Below are positions 1-5,493 of a stretch of 5,531 nucleotides of DNA, piece by piece (position 1 is the stretch's first letter; the number at the start of each line of letters is the position of its first letter). The notes under the pieces were generated by a model, which worked only from the letters and a program-made list of their open reading frames with translations, was not told where the DNA came from and made no database searches. A program made the translations under genes and the position numbers. This stretch comes from Candidatus Sigynarchaeota archaeon (lineage in GTDB: Archaea; Asgardarchaeota; Jordarchaeia; Jordarchaeales; Jordarchaeaceae), in contig JAUQYY010000073.1 of assembly GCA_030587505.1 (NCBI GenBank), positions 1 through 5,531 on the forward strand, in the 5' to 3' direction.

Positions 1-44
1 AAATATATTGTTATTTGTTTTACAATCTAAATGAAGGATTCCCG

Positions 45-500
45 CTACTGTTTTTCACTTGCATCCATTTGGTGGATATATCTCTCTATCGTGTTTAGAG
101 CCTTCTCTGCGTGTTCAATGGCGTCCTTTGCGTCGTCCTTGCTGTAAGATTTGCGGGGGGAAACTACGGTTCGCGCCCTGATTGCCGGGTACCTTGTTGC
201 CGTGTACTGCTCCATTAGCCACGATGTTTCGCGGAAAACGTTTCTGAGTTCTTCAACCCAGCTTTGAGGCGCGCGGGATATCACTTCGGCGGCGAAGAGA
301 GCGGATACGTCGTGTACGAAAACTTGGGTTAGGCCCTCATAGGCTAGCGCCGCCTTCATCGCCTTCTCTACGCACTGCTGAGCCTCAAAAACGACTTTGT
401 GAAAGAACCCCTTTTTTAGCAGCTCTCTGGCCACTTGCAAGTCTACCTTTGCTTCCTCGATCAGTTCGTTCGCCAGCTTTTTTGTCAGGTCCGAGGTCAT
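45..500 (-). CDS. HEPN-domain protein, partner of the upstream nucleotidyltransferase
   Basis: A 151-residue, mostly helical protein that I assign to the HEPN superfamily (the PF05168-like branch). Visible support: an N-terminal helix pair rich in Glu/Lys/Ala, the A-x-Q-x-x-VEKAMKA helix at about residues 40-51, a His-Asp turn at 63-64 (FVHDVSALF), the RYP signature at 103-105 after a Tyr-rich helix, and a C-terminal D-A-x-x-A-x-x-x-A-E-K-A helix at 123-134. It starts at ATG 500-498, overlapping the stop of the nucleotidyltransferase (ATGA), with a GGGTGG ribosome site at 510-505 inside that gene, so the two are translationally coupled. In known HEPN/MNT modules the HEPN protein is an RNase toxin or a substrate-binding partner of the nucleotidyltransferase. 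The canonical RX4-6H RNase motif of HepT is not visible here; the arginine-histidine pairs I find are spaced R-x8-H and R-x2-H. It may therefore be catalytically inactive or use other residues. Family call firm; toxin role inferred. Confidence 0.88.
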   Translation of the reverse strand: MTSDLTKKLANELIEEAKVDLQVARELLKKGFFHKVVFEAQQCVEKAMKAALAYEGLTQVFVHDVSALFAAEVISRAPQSWVEELRNVFRETSWLMEQYTATRYPAIRARTVVSPRKSYSKDDAKDAIEHAEKALNTIERYIHQMDASEKQ

Positions 501-919
501 CTAACCACCCAAATGCCGCTTCTGCGGTAGTACTTTATTTTACCCGCCTCCACATCTTCAAATATTTTTCTTATTTGGTTTGTAAAGAATCCAGAGGGGT
601 CAAAAAGAACCCTATAGCCTGAAGCAACTCCGAGAATCAGAGGGAAGCGCTCGTCGACCATGAGAGTGAAGTCTTCAGGTTTGAAAACCAGACAGCGGAC
701 CGCCCTTTTTAGGTGCCAGGTTAAATCCGCATCAACCCTAATCACTCTCCTCTGTAGAGAAGGGTAATCCCCTTCCACGATCGCCAGAAGGTCTATGTCG
801 CTTGTGGGTTTCGCTCTCCCCTGAGCAAAGGAGCCAAAAAGCACCAAAGAAACCAGACTGTCTTTGAACTCCTCCCTAAAAAACTTCCTCACACAGCTAG
901 TTTCCTTCCTTGTGAGCAT
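497..919 (-). CDS. MntA-type minimal nucleotidyltransferase (antitoxin-like)
   Basis: A 140-residue protein of the DNA polymerase beta-like nucleotidyltransferase fold. It has the signature G29-S30 followed by ten residues and D41-I42-D43, the GSX10DXD motif of MntA-type enzymes, which bind metal and NTP. D63 or D65 in the following strand (RVDADLTW) is a candidate third carboxylate. Characterised MntA proteins transfer AMP to a tyrosine of their HEPN partner HepT and silence its RNase activity; the HEPN gene directly downstream, overlapping by 4 bases, fits the same arrangement. Start ATG 919-917 has an AAGGG ribosome site at 930-926, six bases upstream. The ATG at 933-931 is out of frame. 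The C-terminal 30 residues (KIFEDVEAGKIKYYRRSG) are a basic tail beyond the core fold. Whether this pair is a toxin-antitoxin system or another HEPN/NTase module cannot be decided from sequence alone. Confidence 0.92.
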   Translation of the reverse strand: MLTRKETSCVRKFFREEFKDSLVSLVLFGSFAQGRAKPTSDIDLLAIVEGDYPSLQRRVIRVDADLTWHLKRAVRCLVFKPEDFTLMVDERFPLILGVASGYRVLFDPSGFFTNQIRKIFEDVEAGKIKYYRRSGIWVVR

Positions 920-1105
920 TCGAATCCCTTCATTCTCTCTACAAATTGTCTCGCCATACGGCTTTTCTCGGTGGGCGTATTCTTACTCCACCCAGCAGGA
1001 TATCCAAACGACTTTTTACGATTTGAACTGTAATCAGTTACGAGCTTTTAAGATTACATTGTTACGTTTTTGGGCTAAAGGTGAATATGTGACAGGCTTA
1101 TCCAT
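889..1105 (-). pseudogene. Possible 71-codon gene with a single +1 frameshift, upstream of the NTase
   Basis: I do not recognise this frame. ATG 1105-1103 opens a 23-codon frame (MDKPVTYSPLAQKRNN...) that stops at TGA 1036-1034. Removing one A from the AAAA run near 1049-1052 joins it to a longer open frame that ends at TGA 891-889. The joined product would be 71 residues, basic, with a centre reading YPAGWSKNTPTEKSRMARQF and a C-terminus containing one cysteine. No Shine-Dalgarno precedes the ATG, but a TATA-like TTATTAAA lies about 27-34 bases upstream, the spacing of a leaderless archaeal message. Its end overlaps the NTase start by 31 bases, so it could be the first cistron of the HEPN/NTase operon. 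It could be a decayed gene, a sequencing error, or chance openness. No function is proposed. Confidence 0.33.
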
Positions 1106-1130
1106 TTTTTGTTTTTTTCAGTTTTTTACT

Positions 1131-1140
1131 CTTTAATAAT
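1131..1140 (-). promoter_or_regulatory. TATA-like box for the minus-strand HEPN/NTase operon
   Basis: On the minus strand the sequence reads ATTATTAAAG. Archaeal TATA boxes are centred about 26 bases before the start of transcription, which would put the start near 1109-1105, at the ATG of the frameshifted small frame. If instead it serves only the nucleotidyltransferase, the leader would be about 190 bases. A weaker alternative is TCTTAAAAGC near 1056-1047. Confidence 0.35.
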
Positions 1141-1518
1141 ATGAGGTTGTTCATGTCGTTTAAAAACCCATTGCTTTCTGAAGTGTGGGCGGTTGCCAGG
1201 GAAGGTTGTAGATTGTTTGGGGTCAGTAGAGACCTTCAAAGAGTTTGTTGGCTCTGAAAGTCTCGTTTACGGCTTTAGGGTTTTTGGTTTTCCGAGAATT
1301 TTATCTCGCCCTTCTCGGTCACCGTGTACTTTGTTTTTTCGAGTTGAATCTGAAGACGCCTTTGAGGATTTGATGTTCGTGTCTATTCTTTCGGGGTGTT
1401 TTCTCTGATGAATTTGATGAAAACGTCTGAGAGCTGGAAGAGCAGTGCGTGGAATCTCTCAGAATGGGCTTTTCAGCCATTACGTAGGGTACCGGGTCTC
1501 CGCAGACCGATAAGAAAA

Positions 1519-1528
1519 TTTTTATTAA
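1519..1528 (+). promoter_or_regulatory. TATA box for the Mth938-domain gene
   Basis: TTTTTATTAA preceded by an A-rich BRE-like AGAAAA. The centre lies about 43 bases before the TTG start, predicting transcription from about 1550, just before the GGAGG ribosome site. Confidence 0.5.
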
Positions 1529-1552
1529 CCCACGCTTCGATGATTCTTCCCC

Positions 1553-1563
1553 GGAGGAAGTGA
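1553..1563 (+). promoter_or_regulatory. Ribosome binding site deciding the TTG start at 1567
   Basis: GGAGGAAGTGA, a strong complement to the archaeal 16S rRNA 3' end, ends a few bases before TTG 1567. The in-frame stop TGA 1561-1563 lies inside it, so no earlier start is possible in this frame. Confidence 0.75.
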
Positions 1564-1566
1564 ACC

Positions 1567-1917
1567 TTGCTGTTTGAGGGAACATCCTTTGGAAGCGTCA
1601 CTTTTAATGGAAAGCGCTACGGATACGATATTCTCGTTCTTCCCGACGGTAGGGTGATGAAGCGGAGGAAAAACCTTTCGAAGTCCGTTTTTGGAACCAG
1701 TCACAAGCTCGTCCCCGAGGAGCTTGAACCCCTAAAGGACGCTGAAACCATTGTAATCGGCACGGGTCAGAGCGGATTACTGAGACTAACAAAGGAGGCG
1801 GAGGAGTGGGTGAAAAACAGGGGCCTAAAAGTCATCCTCGCACCAACACCAGAAGCCATCCAAAAATACAACCAGCTAAAGGGAAAAAAAGCAGCACTAA
1901 TCCACGTCACATGCTAA
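1567..1917 (+). CDS. Mth938-domain protein (DUF498/DUF598 family)
   Basis: A complete 116-residue protein of the Mth938 domain family (PF04430), small alpha/beta proteins found in archaea and bacteria, and in eukaryotes as AAMDC and the complex I assembly factor NDUFAF3. No enzymatic activity is established. The family pattern is followed end to end: SFG at 7-9 then a strand with NGK, YDILVLPDG at 20-28, a basic patch MKRRKN at 31-36, SHKLVPEEL at 45-53, the glycine loop VIGTGQSG at 63-70, PTPEAIQKYNQL at 93-104 and the terminal HVTC at 113-116. Size matches a single-domain member. The start is TTG, fixed by a stop one codon upstream and by the GGAGG site. It stands alone, with the neighbouring genes separated by large gaps, so context gives no function. 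Confidence 0.93.
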   Translation: MLFEGTSFGSVTFNGKRYGYDILVLPDGRVMKRRKNLSKSVFGTSHKLVPEELEPLKDAETIVIGTGQSGLLRLTKEAEEWVKNRGLKVILAPTPEAIQKYNQLKGKKAALIHVTC

Positions 1918-1951
1918 CCCCGTCTAGCACCTTATAAACTTCACCCGCAAC

Positions 1952-1959
1952 AAAAAAAA
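1952..1959 (-). terminator. Oligo-T terminator on the minus strand
   Basis: On the minus strand a run of eight T follows AACAAC and is flanked by CAAC and GTTG (1948-1951 and 1960-1963), which can pair across it. Archaeal RNA polymerase terminates at T tracts of this kind. There is no intact minus-strand gene directly before it, which suggests it ends an RNA or relic covering about 1960-2150. Confidence 0.4.
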
Positions 1960-1988
1960 GTTGTTAGTCTTTTCCTTCGCATCTCCTT

Positions 1989-2064
1989 CGAGCCGCTCTG
2001 CACCGGTCCGCCAGCAGTAGCCAGACTTTTGCACTGCTTGCCGTTGCTTATGGCTCGGTGCTGG
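1989..2064. repeat. Cluster of nested inverted repeats, possible structured RNA
   Basis: Four 6-base inverted repeats are packed into 76 bases: CGAGCC (1989-1994) with GGCTCG (2052-2057); GCACCG (2000-2005) with CGGTGC (2056-2061); AGCAGT (2013-2018) with ACTGCT (2033-2038); CCAGCA (2011-2016) with TGCTGG (2059-2064). The third nests inside the first or second; the others are mutually exclusive alternatives. The segment is richer in G+C than its surroundings and lies just before the minus-strand T8 run. It could be the folded part of a minus-strand noncoding RNA or the tail of an insertion sequence. No named RNA family was recognised. Confidence 0.4.
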
Positions 2065-2353
2065 TGTTCTACTCCTACGGTTCTAAGAAGTAATTCACTT
2101 CCCTCTTTCTTCCTTTTTCCGTACATGTTTTCTCCACAATCTATTTCTCTCACGACCTAAACATACGAAAGATTTTACCGTAAACTCGGGGTTTCAACCC
2201 TGCTTTTTGTGAGTCTTTGCTGATTCAGTTATCCATTTTGCCTTTGTAAAACTTTTATTTTCGCGGTGCGTGTGTTTTTCTGGTGAATCCCCTCCTTGTA
2301 GGTTTGCACGGAGCTTATCTCTCTTGCGATGTGGAGAAAAACCTTCCAAACAT

Positions 2354-2380
2354 ATTAAACCTCTTATACGCCTTTATTAG
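2354..2380 (+). promoter_or_regulatory. AT-rich promoter region of pyruvate kinase
   Basis: Three TATA-like words lie in a row: ATTAAAC (2354-2360), CTTATACG (2363-2370) and TTTATTAG (2373-2380). Start points about 25 bases downstream of the latter two would fall near 2391-2402, leaving a short leader with AAGGA (2407-2411) and GAGGG (2414-2418) before ATG 2422. Confidence 0.45.
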
Positions 2381-2421
2381 AGTGTAGAGTGTTTTTCATG
2401 AGGTTTAAGGAAAGAGGGAAG

Positions 2422-3834
2422 ATGGCTAGAAAAATTCAGAAAAAAACCAAGATAATTTGCACAATTGGTCCAGGCAGCATGGATCCAAGAACGATAAAGC
2501 GAATGTATGAGGCTGGAATGGACGCGGTTAGAATCAACACAGCCCACGGAGACTTCGAGCAGTACGCCCAAATAGTCGAATTAACAAGAGGAGTAGCCGA
2601 AATTCCGATCATCATGGACGTAAAGGGGCCAGAAATAAGAACAAGAATCAAGAGTCCACGCGAAGCCAAGCTCGGAGAGGTTATAGTCGCCGGCTTCGAG
2701 GGCGAGGAACTCACCTTCTCGTACAACTTCTACGACGAGGTTGAACCTGGGGACCGGATACTCATCGACAACGGAGCCGTGGGAACAATCATTGAGAAGA
2801 AGGATGGCGGGAAACTTTACCTGCGCGTGGTTGACGACGGGGTCATCGAAAACCGCAAGGGTGTAAACATTCCCCGCAAGAGGCTCAACATCCCTCAGCT
2901 CTCACAGAAAGACATCAAGGCTATAGAGTTCGCCAAAGAGAACGACATCGAGTTTCTGGCTCTATCCTTCACGAGGGACGCCGGTGATGTGGAGAATCTG
3001 AGAAAGCACATCGGCTCGGGGAGACAAGCGGTTATAGCGAAAATCGAGAACTCCGAGGGTGTACAGAACATCGCCGAGATCATGGAAGCGGCGAACGCGA
3101 TCATGGTTGCCAGGGGAGACTTGGGTGTGGAGATAGAGTACGAAAAGGTTCCGATAATCCAGAAGGACATAATCAGGAGATGCAATCAGCGGGGAAAAAT
3201 CGTCATAACAGCGACCCAGATGCTGGAGTCCATGGTGGAGAATCCCATCCCGACCAGGGCTGAGGCGAGCGACGTTGCAAACGCAATACTGGATGGGAGC
3301 GACGCGGTCATGCTCTCCGAGGAAACCTCCATCGGAAAGTACCCCGTTGAGTGCGTCGAGATGATGACAAAAATCGCAAGAGAAGCCGAACGCATAGTAA
3401 CCAGTAAAGTAGCTACGGACGGTTTCTACAATATCTCCGAAACTGTGAGCAAGTCCATAAACCTCATAGCTAGCTCCATGCCGCTCGACAAGATTGTGAC
3501 CCTGACGAGGTCCGGCTACACCGCGAGAATGATTGCGAGGTTCAGACTCAAACAGCCAATCATCGCCGTGACAGACAACCAAATGGTCAAAAGACAGATG
3601 GAACTGATATATGGGGTTGAACCAGTTTTCATAAGATACCGTGAGGCTAGGGACATAATTTTAAACGTAGCCAAGATTCTTGAGATGAAGAGGCTCATCC
3701 GAAGGGAGGACTACGTTCTGTTCACCGCGGGAATAAGAACGGAGAAGCCTCATGAAAGCAACCTAATAGAAATTCACAGAGTCTCAGATCTACTCAGAGT
3801 GGTTACCAGAAAACAAAAACTTCTGGAAAGGTAA
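2422..3834 (+). CDS. pyk: Pyruvate kinase
   Basis: Converts phosphoenolpyruvate and ADP to pyruvate and ATP, the last step of glycolysis, in the cytosol. At 470 residues it has the usual length of an unextended enzyme. Domains: an N-terminal (beta/alpha)8 barrel opening with KTKIICTIGP (8-17), a B-domain insert at about 75-160 after MDVKGPEIRT (65-74), the barrel resuming, and a C-terminal domain from about 335 with TRSGYTARMIARFR. Catalytic residues are present: R37, N39, D66, the active-site lysine K207 in AVIAKIENSEGV, metal ligands E209 and D233 (VARGDLGVE), and T265 in TATQMLESM. Two residues around the potassium site differ from the classical enzyme: Ser is Ala41 (NTAHG) and Thr is Val67, while the potassium-type Glu71 remains. 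I chose ATG 2422 because AAGGA and GAGGG precede it and the conserved sequence begins there. ATG 2398 and GTG 2389 are in-frame alternatives. It stands alone, with no other glycolytic gene in the window. Confidence 0.97.
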   Translation: MARKIQKKTKIICTIGPGSMDPRTIKRMYEAGMDAVRINTAHGDFEQYAQIVELTRGVAEIPIIMDVKGPEIRTRIKSPREAKLGEVIVAGFEGEELTFSYNFYDEVEPGDRILIDNGAVGTIIEKKDGGKLYLRVVDDGVIENRKGVNIPRKRLNIPQLSQKDIKAIEFAKENDIEFLALSFTRDAGDVENLRKHIGSGRQAVIAKIENSEGVQNIAEIMEAANAIMVARGDLGVEIEYEKVPIIQKDIIRRCNQRGKIVITATQMLESMVENPIPTRAEASDVANAILDGSDAVMLSEETSIGKYPVECVEMMTKIAREAERIVTSKVATDGFYNISETVSKSINLIASSMPLDKIVTLTRSGYTARMIARFRLKQPIIAVTDNQMVKRQMELIYGVEPVFIRYREARDIILNVAKILEMKRLIRREDYVLFTAGIRTEKPHESNLIEIHRVSDLLRVVTRKQKLLER

Positions 3835-4124
3835 CAGGCCTCCCGGACATGCGAGATTTGAAGCTAATCGTGTCGGCGTTTGATGCATTTGTGTTAAGCA
3901 CTCTCCAACGTTTGAGCTTCTCAAAGAGGGGAATCCACAGCTAGGGATCTCTTTTATCGTCGTTCTATCACCAATTACCAGACTCTTCTACAACTTGTCA
4001 ATATTCATTTCCCTTGGAGCTTCAACAGTCTGTGTCCCCTCAAAATCTTGGAAACAATTCTTTAAAAGTTATTCCACATGAGAGACAGGGTCTGAGCTGA
4101 GAAGTTGCTTATTCCTGTTACTAA

Positions 4125-4136
4125 TTTTTAAATAAT
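4125..4136 (+). promoter_or_regulatory. TATA box before the broken frame at 4176
   Basis: TTTTTAAATAAT is one of the best TATA matches in the window. It predicts transcription starting near 4156, about 20 bases before ATG 4176. No intact gene follows it, which is why it stands out. Confidence 0.4.
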
Positions 4137-4175
4137 CATACAGTTAATACCTACAAAGTCAACTAAAGGCTTAAG

Positions 4176-4326
4176 ATGTTTGAGAAGGCTGAGAGGAATA
4201 ATTTCTCCAGACGATTCGAAGAGTGAACTGATTGATATCTTGGGTTCAGAGAACGTTTGTGATGATGAGGAACGAAAAAGCCATAGGTTCTCCTGCCTAT
4301 CAAACACATCCCCAAAAAGGGTGTAA
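4176..4326 (+). pseudogene. Possible N-terminal remnant of an FAD-linked oxidase-like gene
   Basis: ATG 4176 opens MFEKAERNNF and stops at 4224-4226. One frame over, the codons from about 4207 to the TAA at 4324-4326 read SKSELIDILGSENVCDDEER followed by a short tail ending SPKRV. The pattern of a helix, then L-x-x-x-x-G-x-E-N-V, then acidic residues, then a polar stretch ending before a 'P-D-x-V-V' position, is what I know from the N-terminus of GlcD-type FAD-binding oxidases (glycolate or D-lactate dehydrogenases). The fold-defining FAD-binding part is absent. A TATA box lies upstream at suitable spacing, with AAAGG at 4165-4169 as a poor ribosome site. This is weak: a short match by memory with one frameshift. 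It may be chance. Confidence 0.22.
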
Positions 4327-4388
4327 GAAAAGGAAGCTTTCGTGTGTCATTGTCGCTTCGTTTTCATCGTTGTCTTTTTCCTTCTTTC

Positions 4389-4401
4389 TCTTCCTAGAAG
4401 A
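4389..4401 (-). terminator. Small hairpin after the PhoU-like gene
   Basis: TCTTC-CTA-GAAGA can form a 5-base-pair stem about 20 bases beyond the stop of the minus-strand gene. No T run follows on the minus strand, so a termination role is doubtful. On the plus strand a pyrimidine-rich tract precedes it. Confidence 0.15.
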
Positions 4402-4420
4402 ACCCAGATTCGTATCGAGG

Positions 4421-5458
4421 TTACTTGAAATACAGTTCATAGTGGATGTGGTCTCTTATTTGCTCCTCGACGTACTTTGCTATTTCCTCAAAAAGAAAAC
4501 ATATTCTTTCAAGGGCGAAAGCTGTCTGGAGGTTTAGAGAGTGCTCCACCTCCTTGGCGGTGAGGCTGTTCTTTAACTCTTCGAAGAGCTCCAAGTCTTT
4601 GAGTTCGAAAGTGCCGTTAAAATCTTCGTCGTAGTATAGCTTCAGAAATCCCTCAAACAGAGCTAAAAGATGCTTGCCGATTCTAACAAAAAGGTTGAAC
4701 ACTTCCCCCGGAATTCTCTCGAACTCTACGAGGGGCAGCAGTTTAACGATTTCCACAACGCGGTCCGCAACCGTCTCAATCTTCTTCAAGAGAATCGACC
4801 AAACGATACAGAAGCTGGTGTCCTCTATGCCTATTCTCTTAGCCACAACGGCGTTGTTGCAGGCGATCATAAGCAATCTTCTCATTATGAGGTAGGAGCG
4901 ATCTATCTCCTCGTCCTGGACAACTATCTCCTTGGCGGCTTTCAAATTCTTTTCCTTCAAAGCCTGAACCAGGTCCTTCAACATGAAGAAGGTGAGAATC
5001 CCAAGCCTCTTAGCCTCCTCACGAATGTTGAAGTTAGACGGGTCTAAAACGTTCTTTATTCCCAGTGAGCGGGGGGACTCGGAAACAACACGGAAACCGA
5101 GCAGGTTCCTCAAAGCGTTGTTAATCACCTTTCTCTGAGAGGTGGTTAAAGACTCCAGTTTGGTTATTATCCTAAAGTAGTCCACTCCCATAAGGTAGTT
5201 TCCAATTATAACCGCCTCTAACTCCCGGTCCCCCATGCCGTCTATCTCAATTTCGGGAACCTCTCTGGAGGGATGCGCTTTGCCGGGAAGGGAAATTCTC
5301 AGATCCCCGTTAGGGAACTCCTGGAGAACGAGCGTGTCTCCCTTCCTTATTCTGTTCTTTTTAACCCAACTCTTGGGCAGAGAAATTAAACTGGAAGACC
5401 CCCCAACGTTGAGCACCTTGCGCAGAATTACCTTACCATCATTATCTGCGTTTTCCAC
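4421..5458 (-). CDS. AbrB-PhoU fusion: archaeal phosphate-uptake-type regulator
   Basis: A 345-residue protein with an N-terminal swapped-hairpin AbrB/SpoVT-type DNA-binding domain at about residues 9-58 (RKVLNVGGSSSLISLPKSWV, then RKGDTLVLQE) joined to two PhoU-like helical bundles at about 145-245 and 250-340. PhoU bundles bind metal clusters through E/D-x3-D motifs; here D182-EEI-D186 and E228-TVA-D232 are visible, and E317 to E325 lie in the last helix. Such AbrB-PhoU proteins are widespread in archaea and are taken to regulate phosphate uptake, with the AbrB part presumably binding DNA. No pst transporter or PhoB-like gene is present in the window, so the target is not shown. Start GTG 5458-5456 has GGGTGA at 5470-5465, six bases upstream. 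Its own TATA box precedes it, and no gene follows closely, so it appears monocistronic. Family call firm; phosphate role by analogy. Confidence 0.92.
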   Translation of the reverse strand: MENADNDGKVILRKVLNVGGSSSLISLPKSWVKKNRIRKGDTLVLQEFPNGDLRISLPGKAHPSREVPEIEIDGMGDRELEAVIIGNYLMGVDYFRIITKLESLTTSQRKVINNALRNLLGFRVVSESPRSLGIKNVLDPSNFNIREEAKRLGILTFFMLKDLVQALKEKNLKAAKEIVVQDEEIDRSYLIMRRLLMIACNNAVVAKRIGIEDTSFCIVWSILLKKIETVADRVVEIVKLLPLVEFERIPGEVFNLFVRIGKHLLALFEGFLKLYYDEDFNGTFELKDLELFEELKNSLTAKEVEHSLNLQTAFALERICFLFEEIAKYVEEQIRDHIHYELYFK

Positions 5459-5464
5459 CGCTAT

Positions 5465-5470
5465 TCACCC
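5465..5470 (-). promoter_or_regulatory. Ribosome binding site deciding the GTG start at 5458
   Basis: GGGTGA on the minus strand lies six bases before GTG 5458-5456, a near-ideal archaeal match and spacing, supporting this start over the downstream in-frame possibilities. Confidence 0.75.
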
Positions 5471-5493
5471 TTTTCCAAACGTTATTACCGTAT

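Larger units (their letters stand above)
920..1566. other. Gap of about 640 bases with no intact gene
   Basis: Apart from the frameshifted frame at 889-1105 and the promoter at 1519-1528, I find nothing intact. A T-rich plus-strand tract runs through 1105-1134. On the minus strand between about 1480 and 1265 all three frames have long open stretches, and one resembles a protein: ATG 1480-1478, then after adding one base in the AAAA run at 1474-1471, a helical sequence (RFHALLFQLSDVFIKFIREN) ending at TAG 1385-1383. The plus frame at 1193-1408 (TTG start) lacks a ribosome site and recognisable motifs. The region is best read as eroded DNA. Confidence 0.5.
1918..2421. other. Intergenic gap of about 500 bases
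   Basis: It contains the inverted-repeat cluster, the minus-strand T8 run and the pyruvate kinase promoter. A 70-codon minus-strand frame (2153-1941) lies across the repeats. Its second half (VEHQHRAI ... KSLATAGGPVQSG) has a composition reminiscent of transposase C-termini, but no family motif is certain. A T-rich plus-strand stretch at 2098-2127 could end the Mth938 message. The 12-base near-palindrome GGGTTTCAACCC at 2189-2200 is isolated. I see nothing else between 2200 and 2350. Confidence 0.5.
3835..4420. other. Gap of about 590 bases with no intact gene
   Basis: It lies between convergent pyruvate kinase and AbrB-PhoU genes. Contents: a 31-codon plus frame at 3849-3944 (MRDLKLIVSAFDAF...) without a ribosome site; a minus-strand frame open from about 4068 to 3790 apart from one TAG at 3990-3988, without a usable start; the TATA box and broken frame at 4125-4326; and a pyrimidine-rich plus strand at about 4343-4395. 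No strong T-run terminator follows pyruvate kinase; CTCTTTTATC near 3949 is the only weak candidate. The plus frame starting TTG 4232 overlaps the end of the PhoU gene and is not considered real. Confidence 0.5.

Noticed and set aside
864..1136. A 90-codon plus-strand frame
   Set aside because: Overlaps the NTase start on the opposite strand, has no ribosome site, and its Phe/Ser-rich product reflects T-rich DNA.
1406..1430. TGATGA followed by CTGA, considered as a C/D box guide RNA
   Set aside because: Box spacing is wrong and no second C'/D box pair follows.
1319..1585. An 88-codon minus-strand frame, Ser-rich
   Set aside because: Its start lies inside the Mth938 gene and its promoter region; the composition is low-complexity and no motif is seen.
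2189..2200. GGGTTTCAACCC, resembling a CRISPR repeat end or a tRNA T-arm
   Set aside because: Single copy, with no spacer array; the loop length does not fit a tRNA and no other arms are found.
2962..3582. A 206-codon minus-strand open frame inside pyruvate kinase
   Set aside because: Antisense shadow of a fully conserved enzyme; the composition is odd (His/Asp/Arg-rich) and no ribosome site precedes it.
3790..4068. Minus-strand frame open across most of the gap with one in-frame TAG, considered as a pyrrolysine or readthrough gene
   Set aside because: No start codon or ribosome site, no recognised motif, and its end is merely antisense to pyruvate kinase.
4259..4268. GTGATGATGA as a C box of a guide RNA
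   Set aside because: No CTGA D or D' box within the next 60 bases.
4232..4537. A 101-codon plus-strand frame with TTG start and a hydrophobic middle
   Set aside because: Its second half is antisense to the well-supported PhoU gene, there is no ribosome site, and the hydrophobic stretch comes from a pyrimidine-rich tract.
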